DNA of 22,727 nt from Kiritimatiellia bacterium (GTDB lineage: Bacteria; Verrucomicrobiota; Kiritimatiellia; RFP12; UBA1067). How positions within the stretch are numbered: position 1 is the first letter of the stretch; each line of letters starts with the position of its first letter. The DNA lies in contig JAGDAE010000169.1 in the NCBI GenBank assembly GCA_017959645.1, positions 1-22,727 of the forward strand. Direction: 5' to 3'. The notes beneath the pieces are model-generated. The model had not been told where the DNA came from. It worked only from the letters and a program-made list of their open reading frames with translations, and did not search any database. This document shows, piece by piece, positions 1 to 7,563 of this stretch. The translations under genes were made by a program, and so were the position numbers.

Positions 1-15
1 AAGAAGGGGGCGTAA
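1..15 (+). CDS. rplC: 50S ribosomal protein L3, extreme C-terminus (partial)
   Basis: Only the last four codons (Lys-Lys-Gly-Ala) and a TAA stop are visible. The call rests on position: rplC directly precedes rplD in the S10 operon, and a basic Lys-rich tail is common for L3. The gene's final codons also carry the AAGGGGG ribosome-binding site of rplD. Nothing in these 15 bases alone proves identity. Confidence 0.5.
   Translation, partial: KKGA
4..10 (+). promoter_or_regulatory. Shine-Dalgarno site that points to an ATT start for rplD
   Basis: AAGGGGG at 4-10 lies 8 nt before an ATT codon at 19-21. There is no in-frame ATG, GTG or TTG between the rplC stop (13-15) and a GTG at 94. Nothing resembling a strong ribosome-binding site precedes that GTG at the right distance. 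The site therefore supports initiation at ATT. Confidence 0.6.
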
Positions 16-18
16 GCG

Positions 19-612
19 ATTAAGAAGATAGAGACGGTCTTTGAAAGGGAGAAGCTGACGCTCGACAAGGGCGAGAAGGCGGTAAAGGACGTCGTGACCG
101 CGATCCGCAACGCGCGTCGCGCCGGCACGGCGTCGACGAAGGGCAAGGGCGAGGTCGCCGGCTCGAACAAGAAGTCGTGGAAGCAGAAGGGCACCGGCAA
201 CGCCCGCGCGGGCTTCCGCCAGTCGCCGGTTTGGCGCGGAGGCGGCGTGGCCCACGGCCCGAAGCCGCGTTCGTACGCGCAGAAGCTGAACAAGAAGGTG
301 TGGGCGCTCGCGTTCGCGCGCGCGCTTTCCGACAAGCTTGTCGCCGGCGACGTGATCGTCGTCGACGAGTTTTCGTTCGAGGCGCCCAAGACGAAGCTGA
401 TGGCGGCGCTCCTCAAGGAGCTCGGCGTCGACCGCACGGCGGTGGTCGTCCAGAAGGAGGTCGACGACACGGTTCTGCTCGCCACCTCCAACCTGCCGCG
501 CATCGACTACTCGACCGCGCAGGCGCTCGACGTCTACACGGTTCTCGCGAACCGCAAGCTCGTGTGCGACAAGGCCGGGTTCGACGCGCTCATGGCGCGC
601 ATCGCCAAGTAA
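19..612 (+). CDS. rplD: 50S ribosomal protein L4, probable ATT start
   Basis: L4 binds 23S rRNA early in 50S assembly, and its extended loop lines the exit tunnel. The conserved loop reads KKSWKQKGTGNARAG followed by SPVWRGGGVAHGP, typical of bacterial L4. Counting from the first conventional start, GTG at 94, gives only 172 aa and cuts off the N-terminal strand. The frame stays open upstream to ATT at 19. That start gives 197 aa beginning (M)KKIETVFEREKL, a normal L4 N-terminus and length, with a Shine-Dalgarno site 8 nt upstream. I therefore place the start at 19; GTG 94 is the conservative alternative. The next gene, rplW, begins 13 nt after the stop, and its AAGGAG site directly follows the first base of the stop codon. 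Confidence 0.93.
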   Translation: MKKIETVFEREKLTLDKGEKAVKDVVTAIRNARRAGTASTKGKGEVAGSNKKSWKQKGTGNARAGFRQSPVWRGGGVAHGPKPRSYAQKLNKKVWALAFARALSDKLVAGDVIVVDEFSFEAPKTKLMAALLKELGVDRTAVVVQKEVDDTVLLATSNLPRIDYSTAQALDVYTVLANRKLVCDKAGFDALMARIAK

Positions 613-625
613 GGAGATTGGAGTC

Positions 626-904
626 ATGACGAAAGAAACTGTCAGGAGAGTGTTGATCACCGAGAAGGGATCGCGGCTTTCCGCCGAGAACCGCTACGTT
701 CTCGAAGTCGCGCCAGACGCGCGCAAGCCCGAGATCGCGCAGGCGGTCGAGAAGAAGTTCGGAGTCCACGTGCTCGCGGTCCGCACCGTCAACCAGAAGG
801 GCGGGCTCAGGTACATACGCGGCACGCGCCGCGCCATAACCGAGAAGACCTGGAAGACGGCGTACGTCACGGTCAAGGCCGGCGAGCGCATCGAGCAGGT
901 TTGA
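626..904 (+). CDS. rplW: 50S ribosomal protein L23
   Basis: L23 sits at the polypeptide exit tunnel and docks trigger factor and SRP. The 92-residue product has normal length. It carries the conserved central segment KKFGVHVLAVRTVNQKGG and the C-terminal part TEKTWKTAYVTVKAG, matching the usual kKAyVtL motif. AAGGAG at 611-616 is spaced 9 nt from the ATG. It lies in the standard position between rplD and rplB. Confidence 0.97.
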   Translation: MTKETVRRVLITEKGSRLSAENRYVLEVAPDARKPEIAQAVEKKFGVHVLAVRTVNQKGGLRYIRGTRRAITEKTWKTAYVTVKAGERIEQV

Positions 905-919
905 GGAGGATAACCAGAC

Positions 920-1744
920 ATGGCACTTAAATCCTACAAGCCCCGTTCGTGCGGAATGCGCTTCCGCGAGTCCGCGACGTTCGAGGAAATCACCGAGAAG
1001 AAGCCGGTCAAGCGCCTGACGAAGGCGGTCCGCAAGACGGCCGGCCGCAACAACCAGGGCCGCATCACGACGCGGCACCACGGCGGCGGCGCGAAACAGC
1101 GCATGCGCATCGTCGATTTCAAGCGCAGCAAGTTCGGCGTCGAGGCGACGGTCAAGGACATCGCGTACGATCCCACCCGCAGCGCCTATCTCGCGCTGAT
1201 CGAGTACGCCGACGGCGCCAAGAGCTACATACTCGCTCCCGACGGCCTCAAGCAGGGCATGAAGGTGATGAACGGCCCGAAGGCCGAGGCGACGGTCGGC
1301 AACTGCCTGCCGCTCGCGCAGATTCCGCTCGGGCTCATGGTCCACGCGATCGAGCTGGTTCCCGGCGAGGGCGCGAAGGTCTGCCGTTCGGCCGGCACCG
1401 GCTGCCAGATCATGGCGCGCGCCGGCGACGTGGTCACGCTGAAGATGCCCTCGGGCGAGATCCGCATGTTCAATGGGCGCTGTCTCGCTTGCGTCGGATC
1501 GGTCGGCAACAAGGACTGGGGTTCGATCAAGCTCGGCAAGGCCGGCCGCAAGCGCCACCTCGGGATTCGCCCGACGGTTCGCGGCGTCGCGATGAACCCG
1601 GTCGACCACCCGATGGGCGGCGGCGAAGGCCGCACTTCCGGCGGCAGCCATCCGCGCTCGCCGTGGGGTCAGCTCGCGAAGGGCGGCAAGACCCGCGCGA
1701 AGAGGAAAGCTTCCGACAAGGTCATCGTCAAGAGGAGGAAATAA
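920..1744 (+). CDS. rplB: 50S ribosomal protein L2
   Basis: L2 is a primary 23S rRNA binder needed for subunit association and the peptidyl-transferase region. The product is 274 aa, the usual length. The C-terminal signature NPVDHPMGGGEGRTSGG is intact, including the conserved histidine at about residue 230, followed by the basic tail ending KVIVKRRK. The start is preceded by GAGGAGGATAAC. The next gene, rpsS, starts 3 nt after the stop, so its ribosome-binding site lies inside the rplB tail. Confidence 0.98.
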   Translation: MALKSYKPRSCGMRFRESATFEEITEKKPVKRLTKAVRKTAGRNNQGRITTRHHGGGAKQRMRIVDFKRSKFGVEATVKDIAYDPTRSAYLALIEYADGAKSYILAPDGLKQGMKVMNGPKAEATVGNCLPLAQIPLGLMVHAIELVPGEGAKVCRSAGTGCQIMARAGDVVTLKMPSGEIRMFNGRCLACVGSVGNKDWGSIKLGKAGRKRHLGIRPTVRGVAMNPVDHPMGGGEGRTSGGSHPRSPWGQLAKGGKTRAKRKASDKVIVKRRK

Positions 1745-1747
1745 CCG

Positions 1748-2026
1748 ATGTCACGTTCTCTCAAGAAGGGGCCTTATGTCGAGGAGTCGCTCCTCCGCAA
1801 GGTCGAGAAGATCCAGGCGAGCGGAAAGAAGCAGCCGATCAAGACTTGGAGCCGCCGCTCGATGGTGCTCCCCGAGTTCGTCGGCCTCACGTTCGCGATC
1901 CACAACGGCCGTCAGCACATGCCGGTCTTCATCACCGAAAACATGGTCGGCCACCGCCTGGGCGAATTCGCCCCGACGCGCACGTTCAAGGCGCACGGCA
2001 ACTCGGTAGCCAAGGCCGACAAGTAA
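1748..2026 (+). CDS. rpsS: 30S ribosomal protein S19
   Basis: S19 forms a head complex with S13 near the A-site tRNA. The 92-residue protein starts MSRSLKKGPYVEESLL and contains IKTWSRRSMVLPEFVG and the VGHRLGEFAPTRTFKAH block, all classic S19 features. The AGGAGG of its ribosome-binding site lies within the last codons of rplB, which suggests translational coupling. Confidence 0.98.
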   Translation: MSRSLKKGPYVEESLLRKVEKIQASGKKQPIKTWSRRSMVLPEFVGLTFAIHNGRQHMPVFITENMVGHRLGEFAPTRTFKAHGNSVAKADK

Positions 2027-2038
2027 GGAACCGGAGAA

Positions 2039-2401
2039 ATGGAAGTAATCGCCATAACCCGCAATGCGCGCATGTCGGCCGCCAAGGGGCGCCCGCTGGC
2101 GCGCGCCTGCCAGGGGCTGAAGGCCGCGGCGGCGCTCAATATCGTCGAGTTTTCGCCGAAGAAGGCGGCCGAAATCCTCAAGAACACGCTCAAGAGCGCC
2201 ATCGCCAACGCGAAAAACAACAACGGCGTCGAGAACGCCGGCGAGCTGACGGTCAAGCTGTGCGTGTTCGACGAGTCGGTCAGGATGCGCCGCTACTGGC
2301 CCACTGCCCGCGGCTCGGCCCACCCGATCGCGCGCCGCATGTGCCACTGCAAGGTCGTTCTTTCCGACGTCGCGCCGAAGGCAAAGAAGGAGGCTAAGTA
2401 A
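2039..2401 (+). CDS. rplV: 50S ribosomal protein L22
   Basis: L22 contacts all 23S rRNA domains, and its beta-hairpin lines the exit tunnel. At 120 aa it is slightly longer than many L22 proteins. Supporting segments are RNARMSAAKGRPLARACQG at the N-terminus, SPKKAAEILKNTLKSAIANA in the middle, and RGSAHPIARRMCHCKVVLS for the hairpin and last strand. It ends one base before the ATG of rpsC. Confidence 0.97.
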   Translation: MEVIAITRNARMSAAKGRPLARACQGLKAAAALNIVEFSPKKAAEILKNTLKSAIANAKNNNGVENAGELTVKLCVFDESVRMRRYWPTARGSAHPIARRMCHCKVVLSDVAPKAKKEAK

Positions 2402-2402
2402 C

Positions 2403-3098
<696 letters not shown>

Positions 3099-3101
3099 GT
3101 C

Positions 3102-3524
3102 ATGCCGCTGATGCCCAAAAGAGTAAAGTACCGCAAGGTATCGAAGGGAAACCGTTCGGGATACGCCACTTCCGGCACCGAGCTAGCGTACGGTGAGTTC
3201 GGGCTAAAGGCTCTCACGCGCGGACTTCTCACCGCCACCCAGATCGAGGCCTGCCGCGTCGCCATCAACCGCGAAATGAAGCGCAAGGGCAAGCTCTGGA
3301 TACGCGTGTTCCCCGACAAACCCGTGACCCGCAAGCCTATTGAAGTGCGAATGGGCGGAGGAAAGGGCAACCCGGAGTTCTGGGCGGCCGTGATCCTTCC
3401 CGGCAAGGTGCTTTTCGAGGTCGGCGGCGTCTCGGAGGAGGTCGCCAAGGAGTGCCTCCGGCTGGCCGCGACCAAGATCGGAATACACACTAAATTCATA
3501 ACCCGCGCAGGAGTCAAAATCTGA
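3102..3524 (+). CDS. rplP: 50S ribosomal protein L16
   Basis: L16 helps position A-site tRNA in the 50S subunit. The product of 140 aa starts MPLMPKRVKYRK and contains the loop segment IEVRMGGGKGNPEFWAAV characteristic of L16. The stop codon overlaps the rpsQ start by one base (TGATG at 3522-3526), leaving no space for rpmC, which usually separates these two genes. An internal ATG at 3111 is possible, but the longer start matches family length. Confidence 0.98.
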   Translation: MPLMPKRVKYRKVSKGNRSGYATSGTELAYGEFGLKALTRGLLTATQIEACRVAINREMKRKGKLWIRVFPDKPVTRKPIEVRMGGGKGNPEFWAAVILPGKVLFEVGGVSEEVAKECLRLAATKIGIHTKFITRAGVKI

Positions 3525-3775
3525 TGAGCACGGAAACCAACAACCGCGGCGCGCGCAAGGTACGCAAGGGCGTCGTCGTCTCGAAGTCCGGCGCGAAGAC
3601 CGTCAAAGTCCAGGTCTCGTACCGCGAAGTCCATCCCGTGTACGGCAAGGTCATTACGCGCACGAAGAACTACCATGCGCACGACGAAGCCGACACGGCC
3701 AAGGTCGGTGACACGGTCACCATCATGGAGACGCGCCCGCTTTCGGCCACGAAGCGCTGGCGCATAGTGAAGTAA
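3524..3775 (+). CDS. rpsQ: 30S ribosomal protein S17
   Basis: S17 is an OB-fold primary binder of 16S rRNA. The 83-residue protein has the S17 pattern GVVVSKSGAKTVKVQV, then HPVYGKVITRTKNYHAHDE, then GDTVTIMETRPLSATKRWR. Neither this protein nor L16 carries an extension that could be a fused L29. The start overlaps the rplP stop by one base. Confidence 0.97.
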   Translation: MSTETNNRGARKVRKGVVVSKSGAKTVKVQVSYREVHPVYGKVITRTKNYHAHDEADTAKVGDTVTIMETRPLSATKRWRIVK

Positions 3776-3788
3776 GGAGAATGCGGAA

Positions 3789-4154
3789 ATGTTGCAGGAA
3801 CTCTCCAATCTGGTGGTGGCGGACAACACGGGCGCGAAACGCGCGATGTGCTTCCGCATACTCAAGCAGCGCAAGGAATACGCCCATCTCGGCGACGTGA
3901 TCCGCGTTGCGATCAAGGAAGCGTCGCCGACCTCGTCGATCAAGAAGGGGTCGGTCGCGACGGCCGTGATCATCCGCACCGGGCAGCCCATCCGCCGCGA
4001 AGACGGCTCGACGGTCCATTTCGACCAGAACGCGTGCGTTCTCGTCGACTCGAAGCTCAACCCGATCGGTACTCGCGTTTTTGGGCCGGTCGCCCGCGAG
4101 CTGCGCGAGAAGAACTACATGAAGATACTTTCGATGGCCCCGGAAGTTGTCTGA
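3789..4154 (+). CDS. rplN: 50S ribosomal protein L14
   Basis: L14 forms an intersubunit bridge and is the docking site for the silencing factor RsfS. The product is 121 aa. Diagnostic segments are VADNTGAKRAMCFRIL near the N-terminus, VIRTGQPIRREDGSTVHFD in the middle, and GTRVFGPVARELREKNYMKI at the C-terminus. AAGGAG directly after the first base of the rpsQ stop serves as the ribosome-binding site. Confidence 0.98.
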   Translation: MLQELSNLVVADNTGAKRAMCFRILKQRKEYAHLGDVIRVAIKEASPTSSIKKGSVATAVIIRTGQPIRREDGSTVHFDQNACVLVDSKLNPIGTRVFGPVARELREKNYMKILSMAPEVV

Positions 4155-4168
4155 CAAGGAGCGTAAAA

Positions 4169-4480
4169 ATGGCTATCGCAAGAATCAGGAAGAACGATAC
4201 GGTAATCGTCACGTGCGGGAACGACGCCGGCAAGACCGGCACGGTCCTGCGCGTCGACCCCAAGAAGGGCGTCGCCGTCGTCGGCGGAATCAACGTGCAC
4301 AAGAAGGCGATGCGCCGCACCGAGAAGCAGGCGGGCGGCCTCGTCGACAAGGAGTTGCCGGTAAGGCTGTGCAAGCTCATGCCGTACGACGCCGAAAAGA
4401 AGGCCGGAACCCGGGTCAGAACCGGCGAGAAGGACGGAAAGAAGTCCCGCGTATCGGTCAAGAGCGGCAAGGCTCTCTAA
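4169..4480 (+). CDS. rplX: 50S ribosomal protein L24
   Basis: L24 is an assembly-initiator protein near the exit tunnel. The frame is open well upstream, but the ATG at 4169 preceded by AAGGAGCG gives the expected MAIARIRKNDTVIV start and a 103-aa product. The KOW motif is at about residues 7-34 (DTVIVTCGNDAGKTGTVLRV), followed by VVGGINVHKKAMRRTEKQ, typical of L24. Confidence 0.96.
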   Translation: MAIARIRKNDTVIVTCGNDAGKTGTVLRVDPKKGVAVVGGINVHKKAMRRTEKQAGGLVDKELPVRLCKLMPYDAEKKAGTRVRTGEKDGKKSRVSVKSGKAL

Positions 4481-4497
4481 GGCAAAGGAACGCAATC

Positions 4498-5031
4498 ATG
4501 GCAAGACTAAAAGACGAATATTCGGGCCGCATGGTCGCAGAGCTCGAGAAGAAGCTCGGCACGACCAACAGGATGCTCGTTCCGCGCCTCCAGAAGATCG
4601 TGATCAACATGGGCTTCGGCATCGTGTCCAAGGACGAGCAGAAGACCCTCGTCGACGATCTGGCCGCGATAACCGGCCAGAGGCCGATGCTCTGCAAGGC
4701 GAAGAAGTCGATTTCGAACTTCAAGCTGCGCGAGGGCATGGTCATCGGCGCGAAGGTTACTCTCCGCGGCGAGCGCATGTGGGAGTTCGCCGACCGTCTC
4801 GTGTCGGCGGCGCTTCCGAGGATACGCGACTTCCGCGGGGTTCCCAACCGCGGCTTCGACGGCGCTGACAACTACACGCTCGGGATCAAGGAGCACACGA
4901 TATTCCCTGAGCTCGTCGACAGTTCGGCGCATTCCGGAATGGACATCACGTTCGTGACTTCGTCCACCGACAACAAGGCCGCCAAGGAGCTTCTCGTCTC
5001 CATGGGCATGCCGTTCGCAGGGAGGAACTAA
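4498..5031 (+). CDS. rplE: 50S ribosomal protein L5
   Basis: L5 binds 5S rRNA and contacts the P-site tRNA. The ATG at 4498, with AAAGGAAC upstream, gives 177 aa, normal for the family. Motifs seen are PRLQKIVINMGFG, TGQRPMLCKAKKSISNFKLR, MWEFADRLVSAALPRIRDFR and the IFPEL segment near residue 140. The reading frame continues upstream through rplX, but those codons are a shadow. Confidence 0.97.
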   Translation: MARLKDEYSGRMVAELEKKLGTTNRMLVPRLQKIVINMGFGIVSKDEQKTLVDDLAAITGQRPMLCKAKKSISNFKLREGMVIGAKVTLRGERMWEFADRLVSAALPRIRDFRGVPNRGFDGADNYTLGIKEHTIFPELVDSSAHSGMDITFVTSSTDNKAAKELLVSMGMPFAGRN

Positions 5032-5033
5032 CC

Positions 5034-5219
5034 ATGGCCAAGCAGTGTCTCATCGAAAAGCAGAAGAAAACGCCCAAGTTCAAGGTGCGCGCGTACAACC
5101 GTTGCCAGCGTTGCGGCCGCCGCCACGCCTACATCCGCAAGTTCGGCGTCTGCCGTCTGTGCTTCCGCGAACTCGCTGTCGCCGGTCTCATCCCCGGAGT
5201 GACCAAGGCTTCGTGGTAA
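5034..5219 (+). CDS. rpsN: 30S ribosomal protein S14, zinc-binding type
   Basis: S14 joins the 30S head late in assembly. This is the short zinc form: 61 aa with a four-cysteine ribbon, Cys24-X2-Cys27 and Cys40-X2-Cys43, and the standard ending PGVTKASW. Organisms that also carry a long, cysteine-free S14 can switch under zinc limitation; this window cannot show whether a second copy exists. The gene starts 2 nt after rplE. Confidence 0.98.
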   Translation: MAKQCLIEKQKKTPKFKVRAYNRCQRCGRRHAYIRKFGVCRLCFRELAVAGLIPGVTKASW

Positions 5220-5244
5220 CAAGAGAGGAAAGGAATCCAAAGAT

Positions 5245-5637
5245 ATGACAACCGATCCCGTTTCCGACATGCTCACGACGATCCGCAACGGACTGAAGGC
5301 CCGCCTCCATTCCGTCACGACCCCGGCGAGCAACCTCAAGGGCGAAATCGCCCGCGTCATGAAGGACGCCGGATACATCTCCGACGCCGTGACCACCAGC
5401 GAATTCCCGAAGAAACTCGTAATCACGCTCAAGTACACCGAGAAGGCGGTTCCCGCCATAACGGAGATCAAGCGCGTTTCGAAGCCGGGTCTGCGCAAGT
5501 ACGTCTCGAAGATCGAGATTCCCGCCGTTCTCGACGGCATGGGGCTAGCGATCCTCTCAACTTCGAAGGGCGTGATGTCCGGCGCCGACGCGAAAAAAGC
5601 GCGTCTTGGCGGCGAGCTGATCTGCACCGTAGCATAA
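5245..5637 (+). CDS. rpsH: 30S ribosomal protein S8
   Basis: S8 is a primary binder of the 16S central domain; in Escherichia coli it also represses spc operon translation. The 130-residue protein starts TTDPVSDMLTTIRNG, the usual S8 opening. It contains ITEIKRVSKPGLRKYV in the middle and ILSTSKGVMSGADAKKARLGG near the end. All parts of the fold are present. Confidence 0.98.
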   Translation: MTTDPVSDMLTTIRNGLKARLHSVTTPASNLKGEIARVMKDAGYISDAVTTSEFPKKLVITLKYTEKAVPAITEIKRVSKPGLRKYVSKIEIPAVLDGMGLAILSTSKGVMSGADAKKARLGGELICTVA

Positions 5638-5653
5638 CCAGGAGCCAAAGACA

Positions 5654-6190
5654 ATGTCTCGAATCGGTAAAGAACCCGTCAAGCTCGCGGAAGGCGTGAC
5701 CGCCTCGATCGCGGGCCAGACAGTGACGGTAAAGGGCAAGCTCGGTGAGCTTTCCTACACGATGCATGACGGCATCACCGCCAAGTCCGGAGACGGAAGC
5801 ATAATCGTCGAATGCGCCGACGACGCGAAACTCGGCAACTTCCACGGCCTCGCCCGCGCGCTGATCAACTCGATGGTCGTTGGCGTGTCCACCGGATACT
5901 CCAAGAAGCTCGCGATAGAGGGAACCGGCTTCAAGGCCGCGCTCAAGGGCAAGGAGCTCGCGCTCTCGCTCGGATTCGCCTCGCCGAAGGTGTTCACGGT
6001 GCCGGAGGGAATCTCGGTCACGGTCGAAAACGACGGTCTGCAGGTCACCGTGAGCGGCATCGACAAGCAGCTTGTCGGCGATTCCGCCGCGCGAATCCGC
6101 TCGTTCTACCCCGCCGAACCCTACAAGGGCAAGGGAATCAGGTATCTCGGCGAGCACGTCCGCCGCAAACAAGGAAAGAAGGTCGCCTAA
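5654..6190 (+). CDS. rplF: 50S ribosomal protein L6
   Basis: L6 lies near the sarcin-ricin loop and the factor-binding site. The 178-residue product starts MSRIGKEPVKLAEGV. It has two similar alpha/beta domains, with the second ending in the signature EPYKGKGIRYLGEHVRRKQG. The stop overlaps the rplR start by one base (TAATG). Confidence 0.98.
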   Translation: MSRIGKEPVKLAEGVTASIAGQTVTVKGKLGELSYTMHDGITAKSGDGSIIVECADDAKLGNFHGLARALINSMVVGVSTGYSKKLAIEGTGFKAALKGKELALSLGFASPKVFTVPEGISVTVENDGLQVTVSGIDKQLVGDSAARIRSFYPAEPYKGKGIRYLGEHVRRKQGKKVA

Positions 6191-6552
6191 TGAGCTTCAA
6201 TCGCAAAGTACAGCGCCAGAAGCGCCATCTGCGGCTTCGCCAGCGCGTAGTGGGAACCGCGGAGCGTCCGCGCATGTCGATCTGCCTTACGAACAAGAAC
6301 ATCTACGTCCAGTTCATCGACGACGACGCCATGAAGACCCTCGCCTCCGCGAGTTCGCTCAAGGAGAAGACGGCCAACATGGAAGTCGCGAAGAATCTCG
6401 GCGCGGCTGCTGCTGCGGCGGCGAAGGCGGCGGGAATAACGAATGTCGTGGTGGACCGCGGAGGCAACCGCTATACCGGACGCGTCGCCGCAATCGTCGA
6501 GTCCGCGATCGAAGCGGGTCTCTCCATCAGCACCAAAAAGGAGGCTAAGTAA
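6190..6552 (+). CDS. rplR: 50S ribosomal protein L18
   Basis: L18 binds 5S rRNA together with L5. From the ATG overlapping the rplF stop the product is 120 aa. It has the basic N-terminus RQKRHLRLRQRVVGTAERPR and the VVDRGGNRYTGRVAAIVESA block typical of L18. A run of alanines (AAAAAAAKAAG, about residues 73-83) sits in the expected helix. Confidence 0.97.
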   Translation: MSFNRKVQRQKRHLRLRQRVVGTAERPRMSICLTNKNIYVQFIDDDAMKTLASASSLKEKTANMEVAKNLGAAAAAAAKAAGITNVVVDRGGNRYTGRVAAIVESAIEAGLSISTKKEAK

Positions 6553-6554
6553 CC

Positions 6555-7049
6555 ATGGCTTTCAATCGCGACAAGCGCGGCGACAACGCCGCCGAGGACG
6601 CTCTCGACGAGCATACCGTGTTTCTCAACCGTTGCGCCAAGACCGTAAAGGGTGGCCGCCGCATGAGCTTTTCGGCCGTCATCGTCGTCGGCGACAAGGA
6701 AGGGCGCGTCGGCGTCGGATTCGGCAAGGCCAACGAAGTTTCGGACGCCATCCGCAAGGGCGGCGAGGCCGCCCGCAAGGATATGCGCAAGATCACGCTT
6801 CACGGCAAAACGATTCCGCACGACGTGCAGGGGGTTTGCGACGGCGGCAGGGTCATCCTCAAGCCGGCGCCGGACGGAACAGGCCTCATCGTCGGCGGCG
6901 GAATGCGCCCTGTGCTCGAGGCGGTCGGAATCCGCGACGCGGTCGGCAAGTCGCTCGGCTCCAAGAACCGCCTCAATGTCGTCAAGGCGACGATGAACGC
7001 GCTCATGAAGCTGCGCAGCCTCGAAGAGATCGAGGCGGTCCGCGCGTAA
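6555..7049 (+). CDS. rpsE: 30S ribosomal protein S5
   Basis: S5 acts in decoding fidelity and mRNA helicase activity. The product is 164 aa. The N-terminal double-stranded RNA-binding-like domain includes GGRRMSFSAVIVVGDKEGRV. The C-terminal domain includes IVGGGMRPVLEAVGIRDAVGKSLGS split across conserved strands. rplO starts 13 nt after the stop, so rpmD (L30), usually between them, is absent. Confidence 0.98.
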   Translation: MAFNRDKRGDNAAEDALDEHTVFLNRCAKTVKGGRRMSFSAVIVVGDKEGRVGVGFGKANEVSDAIRKGGEAARKDMRKITLHGKTIPHDVQGVCDGGRVILKPAPDGTGLIVGGGMRPVLEAVGIRDAVGKSLGSKNRLNVVKATMNALMKLRSLEEIEAVRA

Positions 7050-7062
7050 GGAGGAAAACACA

Positions 7063-7503
7063 ATGGAACTCAATTCTCTCACGAACACCCCCGGCGCCCG
7101 CGAGCGCCGCAAGCGCGTCGGCCGCGGATGCGGCTCGGGCATGGGCAAGACTTCCTGCAAGGGACAGAAAGGCCAGCAGTCGCGCAAGGGCCACAAGCAC
7201 AAACTGATGTTCGAAGGCGGCCAGATGCCGCTCGTGCGCCGTCTGCCGAAGCGCGGGTTCAACAACGCCGCCTTCAACGCCAAGGCGCTTGCGGTAAACG
7301 TCTCCGATCTCGAGAAGAAGTTCGAAGACGGCGCCGAGATCACGGTCGAATCGCTCGCGAAGGCCGGGTTCTCCGACAACAAGCAGCCCAAGATCAAGAT
7401 CCTCGCCGACGGCGAACTCACCAAGAAATTCACCGTCAAGGTTCCATGTTCCGCGGCCGCAAAGGCCAAGATCGAGAAAGCCGGCGGGTCGGTGGTCGCC
7501 TGA
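7063..7503 (+). CDS. rplO: 50S ribosomal protein L15
   Basis: L15 is a late-assembly protein of the large subunit. The 146-residue protein has the glycine-rich RNA-binding N-terminus (RVGRGCGSGMGKTSCKGQKG), then FEGGQMPLVRRLPKRGF, and a C-terminal domain ending with the AKAKIEKAGGSV motif. It is preceded by a strong AAGGAGGAAAA site. It is the last gene of the operon here: a strong intrinsic terminator follows 26 nt after the stop, where secY would normally be. Confidence 0.98.
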   Translation: MELNSLTNTPGARERRKRVGRGCGSGMGKTSCKGQKGQQSRKGHKHKLMFEGGQMPLVRRLPKRGFNNAAFNAKALAVNVSDLEKKFEDGAEITVESLAKAGFSDNKQPKIKILADGELTKKFTVKVPCSAAAKAKIEKAGGSVVA

Positions 7504-7523
7504 CTTCGGGCGAACCGAAATGG

Positions 7524-7532
7524 AAGGAGGGG
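7524..7532 (+). promoter_or_regulatory. Ribosome-binding site overlapping the terminator stem
   Basis: AAGGAGGGG precedes the ATG at 7543 by 10 nt. Its last three bases are also the first bases of the terminator's 5' arm, so folding of the hairpin would compete with ribosome binding. The alternative start at 7570 has only pyrimidines and GAAG in front of it. Confidence 0.5.
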
Positions 7533-7563
7533 TCCGGTTTCGATGCCGGACCCTTTCTTTCTT
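7530..7563 (+). terminator. Intrinsic terminator of the ribosomal protein operon
   Basis: A perfect 8-bp stem, GGGTCCGG (7530-7537) pairing with CCGGACCC (7546-7553), encloses an 8-nt loop and is followed directly by TTTCTTTCTT (7554-7563). This is a textbook Rho-independent terminator on the plus strand. It falls after rplO and so ends the S10-spc transcript here. The loop contains the ATG of the downstream regulator gene. Confidence 0.85.

Noticed and set aside
949..2397. A 482-codon frame running through rplB, rpsS and rplV
   Set aside because: It is an out-of-frame shadow with Arg/Gly-rich low-complexity sequence; the three ribosomal proteins are unmistakable in the other frames.
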